64,000 nucleotides of DNA from assembly GCF_003986935.1 (NCBI RefSeq), contig NZ_RJZE01000006.1, positions 124,001 through 188,000 of the forward strand, given 5' to 3'. Every line of letters begins with the position of its first letter. The first letter of the stretch is position 1. Of this stretch, positions 1-7,569 are shown in pieces. The position numbers were made by a program, and so were the translations under genes. Under the pieces are notes generated by a model. The model was given only the letters and a program-made list of their open reading frames with translations. It ran no database searches and was not told the DNA's origin. Source of the DNA: Paraburkholderia kururiensis JCM 10599 = LMG 19447 (lineage in GTDB: Bacteria > Pseudomonadota > Gammaproteobacteria > Burkholderiales > Burkholderiaceae).

Positions 1-256
1 CCGCACGCCCGCGCTTGCAGGGCACGTCCCCCGCGCCCTTTGGTCGCCATGTTACCGCAAGGCGTCGGCACGGCACGTGCCAGCACACCGGCTGCACAAG
101 GCTCATCGCGCCATGACAGCCGCGGCGCGACCCATAAACTAATCACCAAACGATATAAGCCGGCCTGTCAGCGTGTGGATTCGTCTTTTGACGTTCAGTT
201 ACAATACCGGTTTTGGCGTTTCGCCACCCCTGATACTGCACGCAGGAGCTGCCTGA

Positions 257-580
257 ATGACTCACGTTGTGACCGAAAGCTGCATTAAGTGCCGCTATAC
301 CGACTGCGTCGATGTGTGCCCGGTGGACTGCTTTCGCGAAGGTCCCAACTTCCTCGCGATCGACCCGGACGAGTGCATCGACTGCGCTGTGTGCGTGGCC
401 GAGTGCCCGGTGAACGCGATCTATGCCGAAGAAGACGTGCCGGGTGACCAGCAGGACTTCATTCCGCTGAACGCCGAACTGGCGAAGGCATGGCCGAGCA
501 TCACGAAGACCAAGCAGCCGCTGCCGGAAGCCGACGAATTCAAGGACGTGAAGGACAAGCTGTCGCTGCTGCAGCGCTAA
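257..580 (+). CDS. fdxA: 7Fe-8S ferredoxin FdxA
   Basis: Small soluble electron carrier of 107 residues. Two cysteine clusters are visible. The first ([17 protein letters not shown], near residues 9-25) has the spacing that builds a 3Fe-4S plus 4Fe-4S pair. The second ([12 protein letters not shown], near residues 39-50) completes it. The length and the acidic C-terminal extension fit the FdxA family of proteobacteria, which are about 107 residues long. The ATG has an AGGAGC-like ribosome site just upstream. It stands alone, followed by two tRNA-Asn genes, so the sequence does not identify a redox partner. The family call is secure; the physiological partner is unknown. Confidence 0.95.
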   Translation: MTHVVTESCIKCRYTDCVDVCPVDCFREGPNFLAIDPDECIDCAVCVAECPVNAIYAEEDVPGDQQDFIPLNAELAKAWPSITKTKQPLPEADEFKDVKDKLSLLQR

Positions 581-671
581 GCGACATCGGGGCTTGTCTA
601 TCAGGCCGGTCCGGCAGGCGCTACGGCAAGAAGCGCACGCAGGAAATACGCCTCGCCGAAGCCCCGAAGTA

Positions 672-700
672 TTGACAGCGTCTGAAGTACCTCATAGAAT
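672..700 (+). promoter_or_regulatory. sigma-70 promoter for tRNA-Asn
   Basis: A perfect -35 hexamer TTGACA (672-677), a 17-base spacer and a -10 hexamer TAGAAT (695-700) lie 22 bases before the first tRNA-Asn gene. The start point would be near 707. The match to the housekeeping consensus is strong, as expected for a stable-RNA promoter. Confidence 0.8.
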
Positions 701-722
701 CTCGCTTCTCTGCTTTTGTTGT

Positions 723-798
723 TCCCCGATAGCTCAGTCGGTAGAGCGCCGGACTGTTAATCCGTAGGTCCCTGGTTCGAGCCCAGGTCGGGGAGCCA
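723..798 (+). tRNA. tRNA-Asn (GTT), copy 1
   Basis: A complete 76-base cloverleaf. The acceptor arm TCCCCGA pairs with TCGGGGA, the discriminator is G and CCA is encoded. The D-loop (AGCTCAGTCGGTAGAGC), anticodon loop CTGTTAATC with anticodon GTT, and T-arm GGTTCGAGCC are all standard. An identical copy follows at 863. Confidence 0.97.
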
Positions 799-807
799 AG
801 AAATTGC

Positions 808-837
808 AAAAGCCCGTTAGCCATAACGGGCTTTTTT
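808..837 (+). terminator. rho-independent terminator between the two tRNA-Asn genes
   Basis: AGCCCGTTA (811-819) pairs with TAACGGGCT (824-832) around a 4-base loop and is followed by a run of six T. It would end transcription from the upstream tRNA promoter, so copy 2 may depend on read-through or its own promoter. Confidence 0.8.
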
Positions 838-862
838 ACGTAGTGAACGGTTGTATTGCTGT

Positions 863-938
863 TCCCCGATAGCTCAGTCGGTAGAGCGCCGGACTGTTAA
901 TCCGTAGGTCCCTGGTTCGAGCCCAGGTCGGGGAGCCA
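863..938 (+). tRNA. tRNA-Asn (GTT), copy 2
   Basis: A 76-base gene identical in sequence to the copy at 723-798, with the same GTT anticodon and encoded CCA. The 3-4 bases immediately around the gene are also shared with copy 1, which suggests a recent tandem duplication or gene conversion. Confidence 0.97.
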
Positions 939-948
939 AAAGATATCG

Positions 949-985
949 AAGGGATTACGTGTCTTCACGTAATCCCTTTTTTCTT
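949..985 (+). terminator. rho-independent terminator after tRNA-Asn copy 2
   Basis: A 13-bp stem, AAGGGATTACGTG (949-961) with CACGTAATCCCTT (966-978), with loop TCTT and a following T-rich tract. Confidence 0.85.
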
Positions 986-1062
986 TTCCGGCAGAGCGGC
1001 GGCGAGTCGCCGCGCGAGTTCGTCGATAATGTGGATCTGTCATTCCCGCCGATCGATCCACG

Positions 1063-1596
1063 ATGAACCTCGCCAAACGCACTCACGACTTCTCCACGAC
1101 GCGAAACCCGCGCCTGCGCGTCACCGCACGATGCGCTGCCGCAGTCGGTACCGCGTTCCTCGCGGCCACGACAGGCGCGGCATACGGCGAGGAGATCGGC
1201 AGCGTCAACACGAATTTCCGCATCACGGGCTCCGACCGCGTCGTGGTCGAAGCCTATGACGATCCGCTCGTGGATGGCGTCACCTGCTATGTCTCGCGGG
1301 CACGCACAGGCGGCATCAAGGGCACGCTGGGCGTAGCCGAAGACCCGACGGAGGCGTCCATCGCATGTCGCCAGGTCGGGCCGATCCACTTCACAGGCAA
1401 CCTCAAGCAGCAGTCGGACGTGTTCACGGAACGCATGTCGTTCATCTTCAAGACGCTGCACGTGGTGCGCGTCGTGGATGCAAAGCGCAACGCGCTCGTC
1501 TATCTGACCTACAGCGACCGCGTGGTAAGCGGCAGCGCCAAGAACAGCGTGAGCGCCGTGCCCGTCCCCGCGGGCACGCCGATTCCGTTGAAGTAG
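1063..1596 (+). CDS. creA: CreA family protein
   Basis: A 177-residue exported protein. The N-terminus is basic and followed by an Ala-rich hydrophobic stretch ending near AAYGEE (residues 38-43), which looks like a signal peptide. The mature part carries the CreA block: [42 protein letters not shown], and IACRQVGPI. Two conserved cysteines may form a disulfide. CreA is widespread in proteobacteria but its biochemical role is unknown. It is transcribed alone between the tRNA terminator and an AraC regulator. The family call is firm and no function is proposed. The signal peptide has a long N-region, so the true start could lie slightly downstream. Confidence 0.9.
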   Translation: MNLAKRTHDFSTTRNPRLRVTARCAAAVGTAFLAATTGAAYGEEIGSVNTNFRITGSDRVVVEAYDDPLVDGVTCYVSRARTGGIKGTLGVAEDPTEASIACRQVGPIHFTGNLKQQSDVFTERMSFIFKTLHVVRVVDAKRNALVYLTYSDRVVSGSAKNSVSAVPVPAGTPIPLK

Positions 1597-1650
1597 GCGC
1601 GCCGCACACGCCTACCGCACCCGACTCGAGAGACCTGCAAGCCCGAAGCC

Positions 1651-2514
1651 ATGACCGTCACCCGCTTCCGCGATTCCGCCCATTACTGGCGCACGCCGCT
1701 GTTGCCCGGCGCGGACCTGCTCACCGCGGAATATCACGATCACGAGTTCACACCGCACTGGCACGACGCCTACACGATTCCCGTGATCGAGGAAGGCGCG
1801 GAACGCTATCGCTATCGCGCCACGCACTACGTCGCCGAAGCGGGCAGCGTGCCGGTGATCAATCCCGGCGAGGTGCATACGGGCTCGCGTGCCGTGGACG
1901 AAGGCTGGCGCTATCGGGTGATGTACGTGCCGATCGAGTACATGCACAGCCTCGCGCAGGACATCGCGGGCGGCGCGCAGCCGCTGCCGTGGTTCGACGC
2001 CGATGTGATTCGCGACGCCGACCTGGCGCGCCGCCTCTCTCGTGCGCACCAGCTACTCGAAGCCGGCGCCGCCGGACTGCCCGCTCTGACGTCTACGCCA
2101 ACGGCGGACCCGCTCGCTGCCGAATCGGCATTGCTCGACGCGCTCTCCACGCTGCTCGTCCGCTACGGCCGCACGCCGCCGGAACATCTGCTGCGCCCGG
2201 CGCGCGACCCGCGTGTGGCAACGATGAAGGAACACCTCGCCAGCCATCTCGCCACGCCGCTTCTGCTTGCCGACCTCGCGGCAGCGGTCAGCCTTTCGCC
2301 CTTTCACGCGGCACGCCTTTTCGCCCAGGCTACGGGGCTACCGCCGCACGCGTGGCGCAACCAGATGCGCCTGCAACGCTCGCTTGCGCCCCTGCGCGCG
2401 GGCCGGCCGGTGGCCGAGGTCGCGGCGGCCACCGGCTTCGTCGATCAAAGCCACTTCACGCGCCATTTCCGCCGCATGTTCGGCGTGCCGCCGGGGCGCT
2501 GGCAAGCGGCATAA
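1651..2514 (+). CDS. AraC family transcriptional regulator
   Basis: A 287-residue regulator. The N-terminal half resembles an AraC-type cupin sensing domain (HDHEFTPHWHD near residues 30-40, and the INPGEVHTG block near 70-78). The C-terminal ~100 residues hold the double helix-turn-helix: LADLAAAVSLSPFHAARLF, then VAEVAAATGFVDQSHFTRHF and FGVPPGRW. The azlC-like exporter gene starts 90 bases downstream on the same strand. In many Burkholderia such AraC genes precede AzlCD pairs, so it may control them. That link is inference from position; the ligand is not known. Confidence 0.9.
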   Translation: MTVTRFRDSAHYWRTPLLPGADLLTAEYHDHEFTPHWHDAYTIPVIEEGAERYRYRATHYVAEAGSVPVINPGEVHTGSRAVDEGWRYRVMYVPIEYMHSLAQDIAGGAQPLPWFDADVIRDADLARRLSRAHQLLEAGAAGLPALTSTPTADPLAAESALLDALSTLLVRYGRTPPEHLLRPARDPRVATMKEHLASHLATPLLLADLAAAVSLSPFHAARLFAQATGLPPHAWRNQMRLQRSLAPLRAGRPVAEVAAATGFVDQSHFTRHFRRMFGVPPGRWQAA

Positions 2515-2604
2515 CCGCCCCGGCAACATCCCCCACCCCGCCGCAAGAACGTACAAGCCAGCTGCCTACGCCCTCCGTTAAGCTCGCGGCAAAAGGAGGA
2601 GAGA

Positions 2605-3342
2605 GTGACCCGTTCCATTCGCTTCAAGGAATTCACGGCGGGCGCGCGCGACACGATTCCGATGATGGTCGGCGCCGCCCCGTTCGGCATCATCTTCGGC
2701 ACGCTCGTCACGTCGGGACCGCTTCACGTGTGGCAAGGGCAGTTGATGTCCCTCGCGGTATTCGCCGGCTCGGCGCAGTTCATTGCGCTCGGCCTGATTG
2801 CGGGCAGCGCGAGCTTTCCGGTCGTGCTCGGCACGACGCTCGTGGTGAATCTGCGGCATCTGCTGTACAGCGCGACGCTCGCGCCCTATGTGGCGCATCT
2901 GACGCTGCGCTGGCGGCTGGTGCTCGCCGGCCTGCTCACCGACGAAGTATTCGCCGTGGCCTGGGCCCACTATCGTCGTCAGCCGCATGGCCGGTTCGAC
3001 GCCATCGGCCCCTGGTACTTCTTCGGCTCCGGGCTCGCCATGTACGTGAACTGGCAGCTCTGGACGGCGGCCGGGCTGCTGTTCGGCGCGGCCTTTCCGG
3101 GACTGCAGTCGCTCGGGCTCGACTTCGCGATGGTCGCCACCTTCATCGCCATCGTCGTGCCGCAGCTGGTGGCCGTTCGCTACTTCGCGGCCGCGGTCAC
3201 CGCGGGCACGCTCGCGCTGCTCTGGCAGACGTGGCCCTACAAGCTCGGACTGCTGGGCGCCGTGCTCGCGGGCGTCGCGGTGGGTGTCGCGCTGTCGTTG
3301 CCAGGCGCCTCGCGCGGACGCACCGCAGAGGCAAGCCGATGA
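2605..3342 (+). CDS. AzlC family branched-chain amino acid exporter, large subunit
   Basis: A 245-residue inner-membrane protein with repeated hydrophobic helices and the AzlC signature region (GAAPFGIIFGTL, FAGSAQFIALGLI, LVVNLRHLLYSATLAPY). Members of this family pair with a small AzlD subunit to export branched-chain amino acids or similar compounds. The GTG start at 2605 is chosen because a strong ribosome site, AAAGGAGGA (2592-2600), sits at ideal spacing. The downstream small-subunit gene overlaps its stop by an ATGA junction, showing translational coupling. The substrate is inferred from the family only. Confidence 0.9.
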   Translation: MTRSIRFKEFTAGARDTIPMMVGAAPFGIIFGTLVTSGPLHVWQGQLMSLAVFAGSAQFIALGLIAGSASFPVVLGTTLVVNLRHLLYSATLAPYVAHLTLRWRLVLAGLLTDEVFAVAWAHYRRQPHGRFDAIGPWYFFGSGLAMYVNWQLWTAAGLLFGAAFPGLQSLGLDFAMVATFIAIVVPQLVAVRYFAAAVTAGTLALLWQTWPYKLGLLGAVLAGVAVGVALSLPGASRGRTAEASR

Positions 3343-3659
3343 ACTACGCGCTCCTGATTCTCGGCATGGCGCTCATCACCTGGGCGATCCGCGCGGCCGT
3401 GTTCGTGCTGGGCGACCGCGTCGTCTTTCCGCCGCTCGTGCGCACGGCACTCGGCTTCGTGCCCGTCACCGTGCTCACCGCACTCATCGTCCCCATGGCG
3501 GTCGCCCCGCACGGCAGCCCTGAGTTGACGTGGCGCAATCCGCAGCTCGTCGGCGCGCTCGCGGCCATTGCCGTGAGTGCGCTCACGCGCCGCCCACTGC
3601 TCACCATCGCCGTGGGGCTCGCCGTGTTCTTTGTCTGGCAAGGCGTCGTGCTGCGTTAG
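3339..3659 (+). CDS. AzlD family branched-chain amino acid exporter, small subunit
   Basis: A 106-residue membrane protein with about four hydrophobic helices. It begins MNYALLILGMALITWAIRA, which is typical of AzlD, followed by the FPPLVRTALGFVPVTVLTALI block. Its ATG overlaps the stop codon of the AzlC-type gene (ATGA), as usual for this two-gene exporter. The reading frame stays open far upstream inside the neighbouring genes because of the high GC, but family length and coupling fix the start here. Confidence 0.9.
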   Translation: MNYALLILGMALITWAIRAAVFVLGDRVVFPPLVRTALGFVPVTVLTALIVPMAVAPHGSPELTWRNPQLVGALAAIAVSALTRRPLLTIAVGLAVFFVWQGVVLR

Positions 3660-4018
3660 CGCCACCCGTCCCTTCCCTGTCCGCCGAACGTGAGCCCCCG
3701 GCGCGCCAGCCCCGGAGGCCGGCGTTTCGTGCGCTGCGTCATGACTTCCTCAAGTTTGCCCACCGCACGCCGTTAAACAGATCGAAGTCCGCCGATCGAA
3801 ATCCGCTTTTCGCGCCGGCTCCGGCCCTGGTGCCCGCCGGCCTGGCGGCGCGCAATGCGCCCGGATCGCACGCAGATCGCGCGACGCGCGTCGTCCGTTC
3901 ACCGCGCCGTCACGAACGTGAAGACGCCGGCAACCCGCGCGAAGGACGCTCCGCCGGCATACAGCAGATACGCCACGGCGCCACGAAGAGGGGCGGACCG
4001 GGGAAACGGGATAACAAC
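3660..4018. other. 359-base intergenic region
   Basis: No gene is supported here. The frame of the downstream protein is open through most of it, but it lacks a start with a ribosome site and its translation is Arg/Pro-rich, as random GC-rich DNA gives. An imperfect direct repeat of GATCGAARTCCGC lies at 3780-3806. No clear promoter or terminator was found. Confidence 0.6.
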
Positions 4019-4786
4019 ATGGGCCAGATCACCCTTACGCTGAAGGAAGAAACCCTTGTGTCGCTACGCAAGGATTTCGACGCGTTCCTGCGCGTGTCGC
4101 TCAAGCTCGACCCGCAGTTCGCGACGCCCTCGTTCGAGGACTTCCTGCGTGCGAAGCTGCTCGACAACATGGTGCCGCTCACCGAGCACGCGGTGCAGCG
4201 CATGCTTCAGGGCGGCCAGTACGCGTGGGCAAAACGCACGCTCGACAAGGAATTTCCGGACGTCGTCGCCATCCTGATGCGGCAGGCCGCCGAGTACGGC
4301 TTCGGTTTCGCCGCCCGCTCCGAATGGACGCCCGACGAGCTCGCCAAGCACTGTCGCGACTGGGCCACGGCGATCGTCAACGAGGCGCAGGCCGCGCCCA
4401 ACCTGATCGATCCGCTCTCGGCGCAGATCAAGTCGGCCGTGCAGGACATCCAGACGCTCGAAGAAGTGATGCAGACGCCGGCGTGGCGGCTCGCGGAATC
4501 GCTGCGCCAGCGCATCTACGAGGCGAAGATCGCCTGCGAAACGAGTGTGGGCAGCGCGTCGCGCGAAAAGCTGGGCGAGTTGCGCGGGCTGCTGCGCCTT
4601 GGCATTTCGCACGGCTCGTTCCAGAAGCAGGAAGCGCAGCAGATCATGGAATACCTGCGCCTGCTCAAGCCCGAAATCTTCGTCGAAGAACCGTACGACG
4701 TATTCGCTCGCCTCGCGGCCTGGCTGCGCAACGTCTTCACGCCGCCCGTGCGCAACCAGCAACAGCAGCAGCGTCAGTCGCGCTGA
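4019..4786 (+). CDS. hypothetical protein, unknown function
   Basis: A 255-residue soluble-looking protein starting MGQITLTLKEETLVSLRKD. It is rich in charged helices and lacks a signal peptide or membrane segments. It contains one tryptophan-rich acidic patch (SEWTPDELAKHCRDW near residues 100-114) and ends in a Gln-rich tail (NQQQQQRQSR). The start is chosen at the first Met of the helical, non-Arg-rich sequence. It lies tail-to-tail with the helicase gene (59 bases between stop codons). I do not recognise a family. The helical N-terminal half ending in a small basic region is compatible with a nucleic-acid-associated or phasin-like protein, but nothing in the sequence decides this. Confidence 0.75.
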   Translation: MGQITLTLKEETLVSLRKDFDAFLRVSLKLDPQFATPSFEDFLRAKLLDNMVPLTEHAVQRMLQGGQYAWAKRTLDKEFPDVVAILMRQAAEYGFGFAARSEWTPDELAKHCRDWATAIVNEAQAAPNLIDPLSAQIKSAVQDIQTLEEVMQTPAWRLAESLRQRIYEAKIACETSVGSASREKLGELRGLLRLGISHGSFQKQEAQQIMEYLRLLKPEIFVEEPYDVFARLAAWLRNVFTPPVRNQQQQQRQSR

Positions 4787-4844
4787 GGGCGCAGCGCTGA
4801 AGCCAGCACGCCAGCCGCCTTGGCCTCGGATGCAATAACCCTGC

Positions 4845-7091
4845 TCAGTCCCACATCTTCCTGAGCTTCGCCGCAATCTCCACCTTGGCGTGAGCCGCCG
4901 CAGCCAGCCCCGCCGCTGTCGGCGCGGCAGCGACGGGCACGGGCGGCCACGCACGCGCCTCGAAGAGCGGCAACAGCGGCGCCGGAATGAAGCGCGTGCG
5001 CGAGGCCCAGACATGCCGGTCGCCCGATTGCGTCTGGTTGTGCACATAGAAGCGCTGCGGCACGACGATGTGCAGGTCTTCCTTCGCGCGCGTCATCGCC
5101 ACGTAGAGCAGGCGGCGCTCCTCGTCGATCTCTTCGTCGCTGCCGGTGCCGAGGTCGGACGGAATGCAGCCGTCCACGCCATTGAGCACGAACACGTTGC
5201 GCCACTCCTGGCCCTTCGCCGAATGGATCGTGGAGAGGATCAAGTAGTCCTCGTCGAGCAGCGGCACGCCGGACTCGCCGCTCGTTGCATCGGGCGGATC
5301 AAGCGTGAGTTCCGTGAGAAAGCGTTCGCGCGACGGGTACGTGCCCGCAATACTTTCCATCTGCAGCACGTCCGCGTGACGCATGGCAGCGTCTTCGTGG
5401 TTGCGTTCCAGATGCGGTTCGTACCAGCGGCGGATCAGCTCGAACTCGGCAGGCCATGCGCTCGTGCGCGAGCAGACCGTCGACATCATCGCGACGAACG
5501 CGGCCCAGTCTTCTGCGGCGCGCGGTGGCGGCGCGAATGCCGCGAGCGCGTCGGCGGCAGGCCAGGTGCCCTTGCAGGCTGCGACCTGATCGAGCAGCCG
5601 CGCCGCCGTGGCCGGCCCCACGCCAGGCAGCAGTTGCACGACCCGAAAGCCCGCCACGCGGTCGAGCGGGTTTTCCGCCCAACGCAGCACGGCGAGCACG
5701 TCTTTCACGTGCACGGAATCGAGAAAACGCAGCCCGCCGAACTTGACAAACGGAATGTTGCGGCGAGCCAGCTCCACTTCGAGCGCCGCGCTGTGGTGCG
5801 CCGCGCGAAACAGCACCGCCTGCGACTTCAGTTTCATGCCCGCTTCGCGCGCCTCGAGCACCTGCTCGACGACATAGCGCGCTTGCGTGGCTTCGTCGGC
5901 CACGGTAACGAGCCGCGGACGCTGCTCGCTCGCGCGGTCGGTCCAGAGGTTCTTCGCGAAGCGCTCTTTGGCGAGCCCGATCACCGCGTTCGACGCCTCG
6001 AGAATGGGCGCCGTGGAACGGTAGTTGCGCTCGAGCATGACCTGCCGCGCGGGCGGATCGAACTGCGTGGGAAAGTCGAGGATGTTGCGCACCGTGGCGC
6101 CGCGAAACGAGTAGATGGCCTGGGCGTCGTCGCCCACCACCGTCAGGCCGCGCCCGTCGGGCTTGAGGGCGAGCAGGATCGACGCCTGCAGGCGGTTCGT
6201 GTCCTGGTACTCGTCCACGAGCACGTGATCGAAGCGCGCGGAAAGCTCGGCGGCGAGCGCGGGCTCCGCGGCCATGTGCGCCCAGTACAACAGCAGGTCG
6301 TCGTAGTCGAGCACGTTCTGCGCCTGTTTCGCCTCGACGTAGCGGGCAAAGAGCGCGCGCAGGTCCGCCTCCCACTCGCAGCACCACGGAAACGCACGGG
6401 CGAGCACATCGGCGAGCGACGCACCGGTATTCACGACGCGCGAATAGATCGAGAGACACGTCGACTTCGACGGGAACCGCCGTTCCTTCGCCGACAAACC
6501 GAGTTCGTGGCGCACCAGGTTGACGAGGTCCGCGGAATCTTCGCGGTCGTTGATGGTGAAGCCCGGCGCGAGGCCGATGCGCTCGGCGTACTCGCGCAAG
6601 AGCCGCGCGCCCACGCCGTGGAACGTGCCGGCCCACATGAGCCCGTGCGCGAGCGCCGCAGACGCGCCCGGCACGCCGGCGGCGATGCGCGTCACGCGGC
6701 GCGTCATTTCGTCGGCGGCGCGGCGCGAGAAGGTGAGCAGCAGAATACGATGCGGGTCCGCTCCGTTCACGACAAGATGGGCCACGCGATGCGCAAGCGT
6801 ATTGGTCTTGCCCGAGCCCGCGCCCGCGATCACCACGAGCGGCGCGGGCGCGCCGGCCTCGCCGACGCCGTGCTCGACGGCCGCGCGCTGGGCGTCGTTG
6901 AGCTTCGCGAGCCAGGCGGCGACTTTCGTTGCGACCTCGGCCGCTATTTCAGGCGTCGGGCTTGCGCCGCCATGCGCGGCGGGGCGCTCGACGAGGGCAG
7001 ACGAATCGCGAACAGAAGCGGAAACCGGAACGGAAGCGGAAGGCACGGCGCGGGCAGAATGGGAAGATGGCGACGCATACTGTATATCCAT
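4845..7091 (-). CDS. UvrD/Rep-family (SF1A) ATP-dependent DNA helicase
   Basis: A 748-residue 3'-5' DNA helicase. All superfamily 1A motifs are visible in order: Q motif LNDAQRAAV (about 64-72), Walker A AGAGSGKTN (about 89-97), motif II VDEYQDTNR, motif III GDDAQAIYSFRGA, motif IV ERNYRST, motif V STIHSAKGQEW and motif VI VAMTRAKEDLHIV. The C-terminus ends IAAKLRKMWD. The chosen ATG gives MDIQYASPS; an upstream in-frame Met at 7154 would add 21 poorly conserved residues. It is not the main uvrD by length alone, so a repair or restart role is likely but unproven. It is divergent from the S4-domain gene. Confidence 0.92.
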   Translation of the reverse strand: MDIQYASPSSHSARAVPSASVPVSASVRDSSALVERPAAHGGASPTPEIAAEVATKVAAWLAKLNDAQRAAVEHGVGEAGAPAPLVVIAGAGSGKTNTLAHRVAHLVVNGADPHRILLLTFSRRAADEMTRRVTRIAAGVPGASAALAHGLMWAGTFHGVGARLLREYAERIGLAPGFTINDREDSADLVNLVRHELGLSAKERRFPSKSTCLSIYSRVVNTGASLADVLARAFPWCCEWEADLRALFARYVEAKQAQNVLDYDDLLLYWAHMAAEPALAAELSARFDHVLVDEYQDTNRLQASILLALKPDGRGLTVVGDDAQAIYSFRGATVRNILDFPTQFDPPARQVMLERNYRSTAPILEASNAVIGLAKERFAKNLWTDRASEQRPRLVTVADEATQARYVVEQVLEAREAGMKLKSQAVLFRAAHHSAALEVELARRNIPFVKFGGLRFLDSVHVKDVLAVLRWAENPLDRVAGFRVVQLLPGVGPATAARLLDQVAACKGTWPAADALAAFAPPPRAAEDWAAFVAMMSTVCSRTSAWPAEFELIRRWYEPHLERNHEDAAMRHADVLQMESIAGTYPSRERFLTELTLDPPDATSGESGVPLLDEDYLILSTIHSAKGQEWRNVFVLNGVDGCIPSDLGTGSDEEIDEERRLLYVAMTRAKEDLHIVVPQRFYVHNQTQSGDRHVWASRTRFIPAPLLPLFEARAWPPVPVAAAPTAAGLAAAAHAKVEIAAKLRKMWD

Positions 7092-7222
7092 ACACCCCTG
7101 TGAGACAAGCGCGCAGAACCCTCGCTCGCCCACGCACCCGCGGCCTCCACGCAATCCGTTCGACGCGCCCGCGCCCGCGGGCTTATGATGCGAGCCCTTG
7201 AACCTGTTCCCTCGCGTGCGCC

Positions 7223-7444
7223 ATGCCCAATCTCGATTTCCCGCTCACCGGCGACTACGTCGAACTCCATAACCTGCTGAAGATCACCGGCCTCGCCGAC
7301 AGCGGCGGCGCGGCCAAGCAGCTGGTGGCCGCAGGCGAAGTGAAGGTGGACGGTCAGGTGGAGCTGCGCAAGACGTGCAAGATCCGCGCGGGCCAGGTCG
7401 TGCTGTTCGGCGATACACGCATCGCCGTGCGCGAAGCCGATTGA
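7223..7444 (+). CDS. S4-domain RNA-binding protein (YbcJ type)
   Basis: A 73-residue protein made almost entirely of one S4 RNA-binding fold: FVELHNLLKITGL-like opening (YVELHNLLKITGL), GGAAKQLVAAGEVKVDG, then VELRKTCKIRAGQVV. This length and order match the YbcJ/RlbA-like stand-alone S4 proteins thought to bind RNA or ribosomes. The RNA target is unknown. Confidence 0.88.
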   Translation: MPNLDFPLTGDYVELHNLLKITGLADSGGAAKQLVAAGEVKVDGQVELRKTCKIRAGQVVLFGDTRIAVREAD

Positions 7445-7532
7445 AAGAAACTGCACCAAAAACGGGCTTTTCCATCGACAACTGCCCGTTCCCGCAATAA
7501 GCTGTCCGTCCCGAAAGACATCATAAGAATCG

Positions 7533-7561
7533 CGGCGCGCCCGTACGCTCGCGCCGTTTTT
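7533..7561 (+). terminator. terminator-like hairpin just before the MATE gene
   Basis: CGGCGCG (7533-7539) pairs with CGCGCCG (7550-7556) and is followed by five T. It could end transcription of the S4-domain gene. It finishes only 8 bases before the MATE start codon, leaving no room for a normal ribosome site. Confidence 0.5.
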
Positions 7562-7569
7562 CCCTTCCC

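Noticed and set aside
40..288. 82-residue open frame at the left edge overlapping fdxA
   Set aside because: It overlaps the start of fdxA, lacks a ribosome site and has an Arg/Ser-rich random-like translation.
4890..7103. Long plus-strand frame opposite the UvrD-like helicase
   Set aside because: It is the GC-driven antisense shadow of a gene with all helicase motifs; its Arg/His-rich translation matches no family.
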